Positions 44,207 to 54,305 of a DNA stretch of 64,000 bases are shown here, one piece after another. The notes under the pieces were generated by a model. That model ran no database searches. It saw only the letters and a program-made list of their open reading frames with translations, and had not been told where the DNA came from. This DNA is from Neobacillus endophyticus (GTDB lineage: Bacteria; Bacillota; Bacilli; Bacillales; Cytobacillaceae), in contig NZ_JABRWH010000001.1 in the NCBI RefSeq assembly GCF_013248975.1, forward strand, positions 1,488,001 through 1,552,000, written 5' to 3'. Numbering within the stretch: position 1 is the stretch's first letter; every line of letters starts with the position of its first letter. The translations under genes were made by a program, and so were the position numbers.

Positions 44207-45076
44207 TTACAGTTTGTTCACTGCATCCATCTTTTCTTCTCTTGTCGTCTGAATATAGAACCTTGCAGTCATATTGACCGTGGCATGTCCCGCCAACTTA
44301 CTTACGGTCGTTAAGTCTACGCCCTTTTTGAGCAATCTTGTACAGAATGTGTGGCGAAATAGATGGGGATGCAACCTAAACCCCAACTCCTTCGAAATCT
44401 TTGCCAGCCAATCCCTCACCGCATCCCTATGCATTCTTTCTGCACGTTGGCTCACTAAAAGATAGCCGCTATGGTGGAAAACAGACTCGAAACGCTCTTC
44501 CTGCATGTACTGACGTACTAATTGTAGGCAATCCTGCCGAAGCCCGATTTCACGTCTCTTTCCGCCTTTTCCGATAACAGCGAGGTGATTGGTCAGAAAA
44601 TCAATATCTTGGATTTGGATGTTGACCAGTTCGCTCACTCTCACCCCCGTATACAGAAGCAAATACACAATCAGCTTGTTCCTCGTGCTGACTTTGTTGC
44701 GATTCTCCACGTAGAAAAGAAGTTTGTCCACCTGTTCCTCCGACAGTGCATCGACTATTCCCTCACTTCCAGCAGCTATTTTGATTCTATCTCGCTTTAA
44801 GTGTATAAAAGATTCATTTACCACTCCTTTGGTTCTTAGAAAATCGTTAAAAACCTTTAGGCTATTAACTTTCTTGTTAATGGTTGCAACGGCATAATGC
44901 TCCTTTGACAAATGTTCCTTGTATCGTACAAAAGAGAAGCGGGATAATACTTGAATATCCTTTAGCTTCTCCTGCAAATAACATTGGAATCCTTTGACAT
45001 CATTCACATAGGACTCGATTGTTTTAGCTGCTTTCCCCTCTGTAAAAAGCCAGTTTGCAAATTCATTTAGTTCCAA
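44207..45076 (-). CDS. Tyrosine recombinase (XerC/phage-integrase type), right copy
   Basis: 289 residues starting at TTG 45076, as in the left copy, with AGAGGTG upstream; the longer frame to 45121 would include the upstream hairpin. Active residues are all kept: Arg146 (TGVRVSEL), GKGGKRRE, HPHLFRHTF, LAGHATVNMT and Tyr274. It differs from the 28767-29636 protein at scattered positions only (for example KERSES/EERFES type changes), so the pair arose by recent duplication. It probably acts on the same sites. Confidence 0.92.
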   Translation of the reverse strand: MELNEFANWLFTEGKAAKTIESYVNDVKGFQCYLQEKLKDIQVLSRFSFVRYKEHLSKEHYAVATINKKVNSLKVFNDFLRTKGVVNESFIHLKRDRIKIAAGSEGIVDALSEEQVDKLLFYVENRNKVSTRNKLIVYLLLYTGVRVSELVNIQIQDIDFLTNHLAVIGKGGKRREIGLRQDCLQLVRQYMQEERFESVFHHSGYLLVSQRAERMHRDAVRDWLAKISKELGFRLHPHLFRHTFCTRLLKKGVDLTTVSKLAGHATVNMTARFYIQTTREEKMDAVNKL

Positions 45077-45079
45077 GCT

Positions 45080-45320
45080 TGATTCACCTCTAAATATAAA
45101 AAAGGCTATTGATGTATGCACTTATACACCAATAGCCTTTTACAATTTCTTCTGATTCATTTTTTGGTTCCATCCTTCCAGCTCACGACAGTTATATAAT
45201 AATGTCGTGTGTTTCTCCATCCAAAAACCTTTATTCTCCCTTCACGCACATGCATTTTGCCACGATTGGTAGTAGTCCATTTAGTTTTGTCGTAAGAATC
45301 CAAAAAGTAATGTCGTGAAA
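45080..45320. promoter_or_regulatory. Candidate recombination/operator region upstream of recombinase, right copy
   Basis: CACGACA (45184-45190), a 12-bp spacer and TGTCGTG (45203-45209), with a further TGTCGTG at 45311-45317, all at the same spacing as in the left copy. The hairpin AAAAGGCTATTG/CAATAGCCTTTT precedes them. Confidence 0.55.
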
Positions 45321-45367
45321 TTACGCAAAACGATTCACTCAGTTCTAATAACTATCCAATACTTTTT

Positions 45368-45673
45368 TTATTTAATGTGTAGCTCATAAGCAATTTGTTC
45401 CCCATTCTTTATCCATACTTCGTACAGAATTTCCAAGGTTGATTCATCCACTACTACCCCTGCAAGCCATTCATATCCTTCATCATCATAATAGGAAAGT
45501 GTCTCAAGTAGGAGCGGGTTAGGAAGCTTTTCTAAATGCTCCGCTGGTATGAGCAAGTCATCCAGTTCCTCATGAAAGAAATCATAAGATTCATAGCTAA
45601 CTTCCTCTTTTTTTAATTCGATATGAAATCTCTTTTTCATTGTTCCTACAAACCAATCAAGATACATCATCAT
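45368..45673 (-). CDS. Small acidic protein of the recombinase block, right copy
   Basis: 101 residues starting at one of three successive ATG codons (45673-45665), with AGGGGGAG immediately upstream. Acidic throughout, as is the left copy at 29927-30226, with conserved YESYDFFHEELDDLLIP and GEQIAYELHI. It begins 11 nt after the radC stop, so it is co-transcribed with radC. Function unknown. Confidence 0.72.
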   Translation of the reverse strand: MMMYLDWFVGTMKKRFHIELKKEEVSYESYDFFHEELDDLLIPAEHLEKLPNPLLLETLSYYDDEGYEWLAGVVVDESTLEILYEVWIKNGEQIAYELHIK

Positions 45674-45684
45674 TTCTCCCCCTA

Positions 45685-46221
45685 TCAGATATAACCCTTT
45701 TCTTTTAGTGATACAAACTTCTCATCACAAACAATAAGATGGTCAAGAACTTCTATGCCAATAATTTTTCCAGCATCAACTAATCGCTTCGTTACTTCAC
45801 AATCTTCCCTGCTTGGTGTCGGGTCTTGTGAGGGATGATTATGGGCTACTAGAATGGATGATGAGTTGCTTATGGTGGCTGCCTTCATTACCTCTCTTGG
45901 ATGCACGATACTTGCGTTCACACTCCCAACATGGCAGATATTGATGGCTGTAGGTTGATTTTTCGTATCCAAACAGACTACAACAAAACGTTCCCTATCA
46001 CTGTCCACTAGGAACTCCCTTACGAGCTTGTATGCATCCTCTGGGGATGTAACTCTTCTACCTTTGTACAAGGTGCTTGACTCCCTGACTAACTTTAGGC
46101 TGACAATGTTTACTCGTTTGGCTGGTTGATTTGCCTGCAGTGCTTCCTCAGACAACTCCAGTTGCTTTTGCTTCGTAGATTCATATTTTCCCTCCTCAAA
46201 TAGAAGTAGCCCTAATTCCAT
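45685..46221 (-). CDS. radC: RadC-like JAB/MPN-domain protein
   Basis: 178 residues, the short mobile-element form of RadC without the helix-hairpin-helix part. The metal-binding JAMM motif is seen in LVAHNHPSQDPTPSRED (His127, His129, Asp140), within VVCLDTKNQPTAINICHVGSVNASIVHPREV, the standard core. RadC proteins on mobile elements are thought to help in DNA processing or to counter host restriction; the true reaction is not established. It heads a two-gene unit with the small acidic protein. The hairpin CCTAATTCC/GGAATTAGG lies at its 5' end. The left copy of the gene is a deletion remnant. Confidence 0.88.
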   Translation of the reverse strand: MELGLLLFEEGKYESTKQKQLELSEEALQANQPAKRVNIVSLKLVRESSTLYKGRRVTSPEDAYKLVREFLVDSDRERFVVVCLDTKNQPTAINICHVGSVNASIVHPREVMKAATISNSSSILVAHNHPSQDPTPSREDCEVTKRLVDAGKIIGIEVLDHLIVCDEKFVSLKEKGYI

Positions 46222-46695
46222 AAGAGGGAATTAGGGCATTAATAATCTTTATCAAATAAATAATATATACTTATTAATCTATTTAATTCGGTTCCTGGTT
46301 AATAATCTAACCCACTTATATTGGTAACAATTACACTGTAAGAATCACTTTATTATTATCAGAAAATTTGGTATATTATAAATAAGCAAGATGTAAAATA
46401 AGTGGAAATCCTTCATAAAAGGAAATGAAGGATTGGGGGTTGTAGTTAAAGATTTAAAGCACTTGGTAAATTTTACACCAACTTAATGTCCCTTAAAGAA
46501 GTAGCTATATACGAATCTATTAGCAATGAAACAACATCTAGTAATCACCAGTTATATGATTTGTCAAATATAAAGCATGAAACATAAAAAACTTAACATT
46601 TTCTTAACAAATACCCCTATAAAAATTAATTCAAGCACGAATTTATCATTAAAAGAACATTATAAAACGGTGAAGTTTTGGGGAAAATAATATAA

Positions 46696-46728
46696 AAAGC
46701 CCTGCAGAGATTTCTCTCTACAGAGCCT
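46696..46728 (-). terminator. Terminator of the S-layer gene
   Basis: Minus strand: GGCTCTGTAGAGA, GAAA, TCTCTGCAGGGC, then TTTTTATATT. A second hairpin CAGAGAG/CTCTCTG lies nearer the stop (about 46898-46919), with the structured repeat between them. Confidence 0.8.
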
Positions 46729-46758
46729 TATTAGCAATCATTAATGGGAGAAGTATTT

Positions 46759-46856
46759 GCCTTTCCCAATTTTACACCCCATAATTCATGCATGCACGAA
46801 GGGAGCAATGCAATTAACCGAAGCCAATTATGAGGTGTATGAAGGGGGAAAGGTGG
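46759..46856. repeat. Structured ~100-bp hairpin repeat, copy 3
   Basis: Identical in layout and nearly in sequence to copy 2 (32501-32598), lying in the 3' untranslated region of the S-layer gene between two terminator-like hairpins. Confidence 0.75.
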
Positions 46857-46945
46857 ATTACTCCACTCATCCCTTCTCCCCCCTAGGAAATGTTCCACAG
46901 AGAGATTTCTCTCTGCAGAACTGTCAACTAAATATCAATTACTTA

Positions 46946-49720
46946 TTATTGAACTGTAATTGAAGAGAAGTTTAATGCATTTCCGTCAGCATCAGTTACG
47001 TTGATTGCTGAATCAGGTTTTACAACAATTCCTGAAGCTACTTGAGCAGCAGTTAAAGCAGGAACATTAACAGTTAATGTAGTAACTCCAGAAGCTGTAG
47101 TTGTAGTTACACCACTTGTTAACTGAACTCCACCAACATATACATCAAAGTCATTAGCAACAGTAGTTGAAACAGCTTTGCTGAAAGTTAATGTAATGCT
47201 TGTAGTAGTTGCTAATTTTGCTGCTGTTACTGTTGGTTTAACATTTTCTTTTAATGTAACAGGACCGCTATATGAGTTCATAGCTACACCAGAAGAATTT
47301 TTAACTCCATTAATAGTAACATAATGTGAACCATTATATGTGTTAGAGCCGCTAGCAAGTGTTAATTCAACTGTAGCAGTTCCAGAACCATTTGCAGTTA
47401 AAATTGCTCCAGTAATTGTAGAACCCTCAATTGAATAGTTTGAAGTATTCAATGCTGATGCTACATCTACATTTTGATTAAAGGTTACATCTACTTTATC
47501 GTTAGATGTTGCGCTTTGTAGTACATTAGTTACAGTAGGTGCAACTGTAGAAGAATCAGATGTACGTGTAAAAGTAATAGTTGAAGATGCAACACTATTG
47601 CTACCGTAAGCATCTGTTACAAAGCCAGCTGGTAAGTTAATTGTATACGTTCCAGCAGTTAAGCTAGATAATGCAACTTTAACTTGGTTTGTTGTTGTAG
47701 CACCATAAGCTAAAAGTGGTGTTACAGTTAAGTTGTCAGCATTAGCAGGGTTTCCAGTTACATATGTTACATTTGGAGTAGTAACAGATGTTGTTGGATT
47801 ATAGAATGTTCCTGTTGGAGTTCCAAACGCACCAACCGTTACATTTTTGTTATAAGTTAATACTAGATACTCAACACCGTTAATTTTTTGAACTGCAGAA
47901 GAAACTACATCCAAATTACTTACAGTAGAACTAAAGTTAACAACTTGAGTAACTGAATCACCAGTAACAAAGTTTAATCCTTCGAAACCTGAAATTGTAA
48001 CGTTGTTTAAACCAGTTGGTATTGCAGAAGCAGTAGTTACATGATATAAAGTAGAATCGTTTTTATCAACTACTGGAGTACCTGTTAGACTACCAACAGT
48101 TACAGTTGTTGGAGCTTGATATAAAGCAGTAGAGAATCTAACATCAAATGAATTGCTTCCAGTTGGTGTAATGCTAGTTACCGTTGGTTTAGCAGTATTG
48201 CTATTGTCATATCTCAAAGTTGTTACTAATGGGTTAGGACTTAATAAGTTACCAGCAGCATCTTGAATTCCTGTTACAGTAACGTTAATATTTTGTCCTA
48301 AATCAGCAGATGCAAGACCTGTTAAATCAACAATATATTCTGTTGGGTCAGTAGCACTTTGAGTAACTTTTGACGCATTAAGTGTAGTTCCAGAAGCAAA
48401 TGCATTACCATCTGCACGAGCAAAACTTACATTAATAGCACCTACGCCTCTAACTGGCTCAGAGAAGTGTAGTACAGCGTGACCAATATCGCTATATGTT
48501 ACACCTGTGAAAGTTGGACGGGTTGTATCATTCACATTAATAAATGTTGAATATGCACCAAATGTAGCAGTACCATCTTGAGTAGAAATCAAGTTTTTAG
48601 TAACAGACACTGCATAGTTACCGTTGAAGTATGTGTCAGCATTTACAGTTAAAGTTTTTCCATCAGTGCTTAATGTTGCTTTTAGGTTATCAGCTGTATT
48701 ACCTAAAGCGAATGGATTATTTGCTGATGAATCTGCAGGAGTAATTGTGAATACACCGTTAGCAAGTGTTCCGTCTCCTGAATCAAGTACTGTATTAGCA
48801 TTAACTGGTTTGTTGAAAGTTATTTTAAGTTGTTTACCGTTAATCGCACTTACGCTAGTTACAGCTGGAGTTGCACTTGCAACTACTACAGTAACAGTTA
48901 CGTCTTTAGCAGCATTGCCAGCAGCGTCTTTTGCACTGTAAGTTACAGTGTAAGTTCCTTCAACAGTTGTGTTGATTGAGCTAAGAACGTTACCGTTAGC
49001 ATCTTTGATTACACTAGTTACAGCAACATTTTTGTCTACGTTATCAGTAGCAGTTACTGTTGGTAATGTGAAAGCTGCACCGTTGTCAACGTTGATTGTA
49101 GTTGCGCCAGTGTAGTTAAGAACTGGAGCTGTTTTGTCAGCGTTAGCTGCTACGAAAGCTGCTGCTTGTGCTGCAACTTGTTTTGGATAAGCAAGAGTTC
49201 CAGTAACTACTCTTTGAGAAGCAGAGCCAGAAACTTTAACGATTTTTGCAGTAGCATCGCTAAGTTGATTATTTAAAGTTGTTACTAATTGATTTACAGT
49301 AGCAGCATCTTTAGCTTGAACAGCTGCGTCTAATTTTGAAGCAGTAGCGTTAGCAACATCAGATGCTTTTTTAGCATTTACATACGCAACAGCGCTATTG
49401 TAATTAGGCATTGCTGCAGCTAGTTTGCTATAGTAGTAGCTTGCAGATTTGCCAGCGTATTTTGCAACGATAGCTTTTGCGTCAGCATAATATTTAGATG
49501 CAAGATCTAATTGAGCTTGCACAGTAGCAGCAGATACTGCTTGGCCTTTTAATACAGGACCAACGTATGCGTTTTGTGCAGCATACATTTGTGTAGTAGC
49601 TTTTGTTACGTATGCAGATACGTTAACAGCAGCTTCAGTTGTGAATGGCGCTACAGCTGCGAATGAAGATGCAGTTAACACAGATGCTGTAGCAATTTTG
49701 ATTGCTTTTTTCTTGTTCAT
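46946..49720 (-). CDS. S-layer protein, SbsC/SgsE-type (non-SLH) with tandem Ig-like domains
   Basis: 924 residues from ATG 49720 (GGGAG about 10 nt upstream; an in-frame TTG at 49741 precedes that site). The signal peptide MNKKKAIKIATASVLTASSF ends near TEA-AV. Residues ~30-210 form the helical N-terminal region (YVTKATTQMYAAQNAYVGP, Tyr/Ala/Lys-rich) typical of SbsC-like S-layer proteins, which bind the secondary cell-wall polymer without SLH repeats. One DUF5011/HYR-like Ig domain (NVDKNVAVTSVIKDANGNV) comes next, then many SbsA-type Ig domains (SAINGKQLKITFNKPVNANT, ITFTRTSDSS, VTLKENVKPTVTAAK). It should assemble the outer lattice. The nearby SlaP and SecA2 are its likely export helpers. 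Codons are strongly biased (ACA, GTT, GCA), as expected for very high expression. Confidence 0.92.
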   Translation of the reverse strand: MNKKKAIKIATASVLTASSFAAVAPFTTEAAVNVSAYVTKATTQMYAAQNAYVGPVLKGQAVSAATVQAQLDLASKYYADAKAIVAKYAGKSASYYYSKLAAAMPNYNSAVAYVNAKKASDVANATASKLDAAVQAKDAATVNQLVTTLNNQLSDATAKIVKVSGSASQRVVTGTLAYPKQVAAQAAAFVAANADKTAPVLNYTGATTINVDNGAAFTLPTVTATDNVDKNVAVTSVIKDANGNVLSSINTTVEGTYTVTYSAKDAAGNAAKDVTVTVVVASATPAVTSVSAINGKQLKITFNKPVNANTVLDSGDGTLANGVFTITPADSSANNPFALGNTADNLKATLSTDGKTLTVNADTYFNGNYAVSVTKNLISTQDGTATFGAYSTFINVNDTTRPTFTGVTYSDIGHAVLHFSEPVRGVGAINVSFARADGNAFASGTTLNASKVTQSATDPTEYIVDLTGLASADLGQNINVTVTGIQDAAGNLLSPNPLVTTLRYDNSNTAKPTVTSITPTGSNSFDVRFSTALYQAPTTVTVGSLTGTPVVDKNDSTLYHVTTASAIPTGLNNVTISGFEGLNFVTGDSVTQVVNFSSTVSNLDVVSSAVQKINGVEYLVLTYNKNVTVGAFGTPTGTFYNPTTSVTTPNVTYVTGNPANADNLTVTPLLAYGATTTNQVKVALSSLTAGTYTINLPAGFVTDAYGSNSVASSTITFTRTSDSSTVAPTVTNVLQSATSNDKVDVTFNQNVDVASALNTSNYSIEGSTITGAILTANGSGTATVELTLASGSNTYNGSHYVTINGVKNSSGVAMNSYSGPVTLKENVKPTVTAAKLATTTSITLTFSKAVSTTVANDFDVYVGGVQLTSGVTTTTASGVTTLTVNVPALTAAQVASGIVVKPDSAINVTDADGNALNFSSITVQ

Positions 49721-50367
49721 TTCTTCGGTTTCTCCCTTCAATTAGAAAACTTGTTCAATTAGAAAAGTGGATAGCATATGTATACCGACAATTCTGAATT
49801 AAACATATAGGATTTAGTCCACTTAATACTAATATAATAGTACTAATAGGATTAAATTAACTATCTTTGTTGATTTTGGGTTGACTACCATTGCCAACCT
49901 CAATGACTATGATAATACAAATTCCTAGTAAAATCCAGCTATTTTTACATAGTTAGCCAAGATTATGCGTTGGTAATTTTATCCGTACTGCACATATATT
50001 GAATCATAAAATGGGATTTATTTCAACTATTTTACTTTTAGGGTTACAAAACTATGATATTATCACTATTCCATTTTGTTTAGCACTGCTTTTCTAGTAT
50101 AATGGCAACTTGACTCCCACTATTATCTATTATTACTATGCGCAGTTAATCTTTGCATCTTTCGACACACATTTTCGACAATGATTCTAATCTTGATCTC
50201 TTTTTCAATTTAAGTTTGCTTTCACCAATATTATTCTTCACACTGTAGGCTCAGTGTGGTGCGTTAAAGCACTTACATTTGTCTAGACTAAATGAATATG
50301 ATAATCTAATTTTGTGAAGAATATAAATAATTATTTGAACTGTTATTTCCTGGAGGAAAATGGATAC
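49721..50367. promoter_or_regulatory. Upstream region of the S-layer gene
   Basis: 647 bp, AT-rich, no gene. S-layer genes usually have strong promoters and long leaders; TA-rich DNA around 49836-49857 (minus strand TATTATATTAG) might hold a -10, but I cannot fix a promoter. The plus-strand ribosome site GGAGG at 50352-50356 belongs to the next gene. Confidence 0.4.
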
Positions 50368-50775
50368 ATGAATAATGCAGAAAATTCAAGTGAAGTACTT
50401 ACTCAATTAAGCGCTCATCCTCCTAAAATTATCGGAGGCTATAAAAAGCCTGGATGGGCTGTTAAAACATTAGAGAAGATCAGCAATGAATCGGTCGAAG
50501 TAGAGGAAGATGGCACCGTTACAGCCAAGGCTGTTTTGCTGGCAGCCGATCAAACATACTATCCTGCTTTTTTATCACTCGATAAAGACAGTGGCAGGAA
50601 GATTATCGGTGCTTATTTAATTGCTGAACAAGATGAGGAATACATACTAATCCCGTTTGAAATTGCCAAAGACTTTTTACAGAAAGAAGAATCAGAACTG
50701 ACACCTTTTAGGTATCGTACCTTAGAGAAAATTGAAGGCGATCTTTTCCAGAAGAATTGGCCTGATTTTTCTTAG
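50368..50775 (+). CDS. Hypothetical cytoplasmic protein next to slaP-secA2
   Basis: 135 residues from ATG 50368, with GGAGG 11 nt upstream; the frame extends to 50314 without support. Soluble, mixed alpha/beta: GYKKPGWAVKTLEKISNESV, VEEDGTVTAKAVLLAADQTY, KIIGAYLIAEQDEEYILIPFEI. No family recognised. It is read convergently with slaP and shares the bidirectional terminator at 50803-50838. Confidence 0.7.
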   Translation: MNNAENSSEVLTQLSAHPPKIIGGYKKPGWAVKTLEKISNESVEVEEDGTVTAKAVLLAADQTYYPAFLSLDKDSGRKIIGAYLIAEQDEEYILIPFEIAKDFLQKEESELTPFRYRTLEKIEGDLFQKNWPDFS

Positions 50776-50802
50776 TCAGAGGATCTCTTTCCAGCTAGAC
50801 TC

Positions 50803-50838
50803 AAAAAAGCCGTAGATCAAAATGATCAACGGCTTTTT
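50803..50838. terminator. Bidirectional terminator
   Basis: AAAAAAGCCGT and ACGGCTTTTT arms with inner GATCA/TGATC pairing; A and T tracts on both sides. Confidence 0.85.
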
Positions 50839-50849
50839 ACTTACTGCTT

Positions 50850-51725
50850 TTAATTTTGGGCTACAGCTACTCGCCATGTACTAAAATCCGGGTCCTGCTT
50901 CGCAATAAGACTAGCAGGGAAGACAAACGCCCACGGCTTTGCACTCTGTGGCTTTATGAGCAGCGGCGGCAGTTCAAACGTCCCTTTGCAGACGATATCC
51001 CCAGCAGCATCTTCCACAACTAAAGGTAATTGCTTTAATTGCAGCTCTTGGGATGTACCATTGCGAATTAATAGAACAGCCTCAAGTGATTGATTATCTA
51101 AAAACTTCACTTCCACACCCGCAATATTAACTTCATTAGCCCCTAATTTAGGCAGTCTGGCTAACATACTTTCCATTTGCAGTCTTTTCTCTCCTGACAA
51201 CCTTTCTTCCCAGCCTAGCTCAAGGTCAAGGGTTTCGTTGTTGGATGCTGTATTTAACTCAAACATAATTTTCCACTGGTTGGAGACCGGTGCATCGGTT
51301 ACTCGGTCCTCTGCAAAGAATAAAAATCTCCAAGGGGTCGTCGTAAACGCTGGCAGTTCACCAAGGTGCTCCAATGAAAATCTTTTTCTTGCCGCCAGGT
51401 TCCCCTCCTCATCCATTAACAAAAGATCTACAGCATGGATCGTTATTGGGCGTGAAACAGCATTCTGGATCAATGCTTCAACAGCAATTTCTCCATTAAC
51501 TTCATAGAAACCAATTCCGGCAATCGATAATTGACCCTCTTTTATTTTCGCAAGTTTCCGATGATGGTATTGATAAATATACCGTTCCTTCAGTGCCATT
51601 TCCCAGTGTTCTGAAAAATGGATTTTCGTCTCCAACAAACCATCTGTCGGAGATACAGCTTCCTCTTGCTTAACTGTCTCTTCGACGGATTGGTCTTCTA
51701 CTTGCTTTCTGCGGAAAAGTGCCAA
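50850..51725 (-). CDS. slaP: Accessory Sec system S-layer assembly protein (SlaP-like)
   Basis: 291 residues starting at TTG 51725, 1 nt after the secA2 stop, with AGGGGGGTG 7 nt upstream; a longer frame to 51755 overlaps secA2. It holds two SLAP-type domains: residues ~40-165 (LSIAGIGFYEVNGEIAVEAL, TPWRFLFFAEDRV) and ~175-290 (VNIAGVEVKFLDNQSLEAVL, KPWAFVFPASLI), each ending in the typical PWRF/PWAF-type motif. In B. anthracis, SlaP and SecA2 are both needed for export of the S-layer proteins Sap and EA1. Tight coupling to secA2 and nearness to the S-layer gene support the same role here. Cytoplasmic, no signal peptide. Confidence 0.9.
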   Translation of the reverse strand: MALFRRKQVEDQSVEETVKQEEAVSPTDGLLETKIHFSEHWEMALKERYIYQYHHRKLAKIKEGQLSIAGIGFYEVNGEIAVEALIQNAVSRPITIHAVDLLLMDEEGNLAARKRFSLEHLGELPAFTTTPWRFLFFAEDRVTDAPVSNQWKIMFELNTASNNETLDLELGWEERLSGEKRLQMESMLARLPKLGANEVNIAGVEVKFLDNQSLEAVLLIRNGTSQELQLKQLPLVVEDAAGDIVCKGTFELPPLLIKPQSAKPWAFVFPASLIAKQDPDFSTWRVAVAQN

Positions 51726-51726
51726 A

Positions 51727-54096
51727 CTATTCACCCCCCTGTTCAAGATCTTCATCCATTACGAATTGAGTCTTGATGATTTCCATCAGTCTTAACGTTA
51801 CTCCTGAATGGATCGTATATAATAAATACTTAAATTCCTCTAGTCCTTCGAACTCAAAGTGGCGGTAAGGATCCTCCTGACCATAGCCCCTTAGACCGAT
51901 GCCATCCTTCAAATGGGTCATTCTGTCTAGATGCTTGATCCAATTGGTGTCAACTTGGTAAAGCATAACACCCTTTAATTGCTGCGCCAACCACTCTTCA
52001 TCTTCTATAGAGAGAATCATGTTCTTTAATTGTTCATACTCCGTATGCACTCGTTGTTCTACTTCTTCTTTTTCAAAATCCTCCAGATCACTTACATCCC
52101 ATTCTAGTGCTGGGAAAACGGGTGCAAGACCTTCCATCAACACCACTGGATCTGTTTGTTCCATATAATTGTCAATGACTTGACGCACATAGGCATCCAT
52201 ATAATTCAGAGCCTCTTGAATGATATCCTTCGAACTCAACTCTAAGAGTTTGTCTCTCATCGAGTACATGACTTTACTTTGCCTGTCCACAACGCTTTCT
52301 AATTTCAATAGATGTGTCCTTGCAGAGTGATGCATGTTTTCGACTGTTTCCTGAACTTTTTTCGTAAAGGCAGCTGGATCTGGGGAGAGAATCAGCCCAT
52401 TGTCATCTGCTTTTACTTTTTTCTTATAACGATCTCTTTCCTCATCATCAAAATAGATGAACAAATCATCTTCCAGGGAAATGATGAATTGAGAAGAGCC
52501 CGGATCACCTTGTCTTCCTGCACGTCCGCGAAGCTGCATATCAATACGGTTGCTTTCATGGCGTTCCGTTCCGATAATATGCAAGCCGCCAAGTTCTTTA
52601 ACGTCTTCGCTGAGCATAATGTCGGTTCCGCGCCCTGCCATATTGGTGGCAATCATGACCTGGCCTTTTTGACCGGCAAGGGAAATCATCTTGGCTTCAT
52701 CTTCTTCAGTTTTGGCATTTAAAATCTGGTGCTTAATGTTTTCCTTTTTCAAATAGACGGATAGTTTTTCCGACTGTTCAATGGAGGTGGTTCCAATTAA
52801 AACAGGGCGGCCCATTTGATGCATCGTTTTAACATCTTCTACGATTTTTTGCACCTTAGCTTCAAATGTTTGATAAACAAGATCAGGCATATCCTCTCGG
52901 ATGACAGGTCTATTCGTAGGAATTTGAACGACCTTTAAATTGTAGGTTTCGTAAAATTCCTGTTTTGAAGGCATAGCACTGCCTGTCATTCCCGATAATT
53001 TGTTGTACATCATAAAGTAGTTTTGCACGGTAATCGTAGCGAAGGTTTCATTTTCTTCTGTAATCTCTAACCCTTCCTTCGCTTCAATCGCCTGGTGAAG
53101 ACCGTCTGTAAAGGATCTTCCTTCCATAACCCGGCCGGTAAACTTATCGATCAGAGCAACCTTGCCATCCTTGATAATGTAATCCACATCGAGTTTCATT
53201 ACCGCATGAGCCCGAAGCGCCTGGGTAACCATATGAAGTAACACTTGATGTTCCGCATCATAAAGATTATCGATTCCAAACGTATCTTCAATCTTCACTG
53301 CGCCTTCATCAGTTAAATAAACTTCTCTCGTCTCGGCATTAATCTTATAGTCCGCATCTTCCTGAAGATCACCCATGACGACGGCAAGAATTTGATAAAG
53401 CTCAGCCCCTTGGCTTGATTTATTGGCAATAATCAATGGGGTTCTCGCTTCATCAATCAGGATGCTGTCAATTTCATCGACAATCGCAAAGTTCAGCGGT
53501 CTTTGCACCTTTTCTTCTTTGGTCTTAACCATGTTGTCGCGCAAGTAATCAAAGCCAAACTCTGTGCCCGTTCCGTACGTAATATCTGCCTGATAGGCAA
53601 ATCTTTTGTCCTCCGTCTCCATTTGCGAGATATTCAAGCCGACAGTTAGACCAAGAAATTCATGGACTTGTCCCATCTGTTCCTTATCTCGACGTGCCAG
53701 GTATTCATTGGCTGTCACAACATGAACGCCCTTGCCTTCAAGAGCGCCCAGATAACTGGCAAGGGTCGCAACTAGTGTTTTCCCTTCTCCCGTATTCATT
53801 TGTGCAATGGAACCATCAAATAGGACATAGCCGCCAATTAATTGAACATCATAATGTCTTAGTCCTAAGACTCTTTTAGCCGCTTCTCTCACGACCGCAA
53901 ACGCATCTATTTTTATATCGTCCAGCTTCGAGCCATTTTGAATCTTTTCTTTAAAAACAAACGTCATGTCTTTCAGCTGTTCATCTGTATAGCCTGCATA
54001 TTTTTCTTCTAATTGATTCACTTGATTTATGAGTTTATTTAACTTTTTGAGCTCAGAAGCACTCTCATTAAAAAGTTGTTTTAAGCTGGTTATCAT
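51727..54096 (-). CDS. secA2: Accessory preprotein translocase ATPase SecA2
   Basis: 789 residues, shorter than housekeeping SecA (~840) and lacking the C-terminal zinc-binding Cys motif; it ends in EDLEQGGE. The motor motifs are intact: Walker [15 protein letters not shown] (~100), DEAD-like [19 protein letters not shown] (~205), the preprotein cross-linking domain, and the second helicase half with [12 protein letters not shown] and [23 protein letters not shown]. SecA2 exports a subset of proteins, in bacilli chiefly S-layer proteins with SlaP. It forms an operon with slaP (1 nt apart). ATG 54096 has GGAG upstream. Confidence 0.95.
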   Translation of the reverse strand: MITSLKQLFNESASELKKLNKLINQVNQLEEKYAGYTDEQLKDMTFVFKEKIQNGSKLDDIKIDAFAVVREAAKRVLGLRHYDVQLIGGYVLFDGSIAQMNTGEGKTLVATLASYLGALEGKGVHVVTANEYLARRDKEQMGQVHEFLGLTVGLNISQMETEDKRFAYQADITYGTGTEFGFDYLRDNMVKTKEEKVQRPLNFAIVDEIDSILIDEARTPLIIANKSSQGAELYQILAVVMGDLQEDADYKINAETREVYLTDEGAVKIEDTFGIDNLYDAEHQVLLHMVTQALRAHAVMKLDVDYIIKDGKVALIDKFTGRVMEGRSFTDGLHQAIEAKEGLEITEENETFATITVQNYFMMYNKLSGMTGSAMPSKQEFYETYNLKVVQIPTNRPVIREDMPDLVYQTFEAKVQKIVEDVKTMHQMGRPVLIGTTSIEQSEKLSVYLKKENIKHQILNAKTEEDEAKMISLAGQKGQVMIATNMAGRGTDIMLSEDVKELGGLHIIGTERHESNRIDMQLRGRAGRQGDPGSSQFIISLEDDLFIYFDDEERDRYKKKVKADDNGLILSPDPAAFTKKVQETVENMHHSARTHLLKLESVVDRQSKVMYSMRDKLLELSSKDIIQEALNYMDAYVRQVIDNYMEQTDPVVLMEGLAPVFPALEWDVSDLEDFEKEEVEQRVHTEYEQLKNMILSIEDEEWLAQQLKGVMLYQVDTNWIKHLDRMTHLKDGIGLRGYGQEDPYRHFEFEGLEEFKYLLYTIHSGVTLRLMEIIKTQFVMDEDLEQGGE

Positions 54097-54249
54097 TTCT
54101 CCAACTCCTGTTAGCCTTTTTACAATCTAGTAAAATTATATCATAGGACACTAGTAAGTACAGTCATTGTGGTATATTACCAGTAATTATCCAAATAAAT
54201 TTCCGTTTTTTGGGAATCAGAAACTTTATAAATCCTGCTGAATAAAAAA

Positions 54250-54294
54250 CGCCGCTTGGTACTGTCGACAAATTGCCAACAGCACCAAGCGGCG
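54250..54294 (-). terminator. Terminator of hemAT
   Basis: CGCCGCTTGGT (54250-54260) pairs with ACCAAGCGGCG (54284-54294), extended by CTGT/ACAG. Six A at 54244-54249 give the T run on the minus strand. Confidence 0.85.
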
Positions 54295-54305
54295 AGTTAT
54301 GATTA

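Larger units (their letters stand above)
44098..46945. repeat. Right copy of the large direct duplication
   Basis: Collinear with 28454-32696, holding intact radC and lacking the two inserted genes of the left copy. Nearly identical stretches include the recombinase, its upstream region and the ~370 bp before the terminator (for example CACGAATTTAT, GGTGAAGTTTTGGGG). 46222-46690 carries no gene. Confidence 0.85.
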
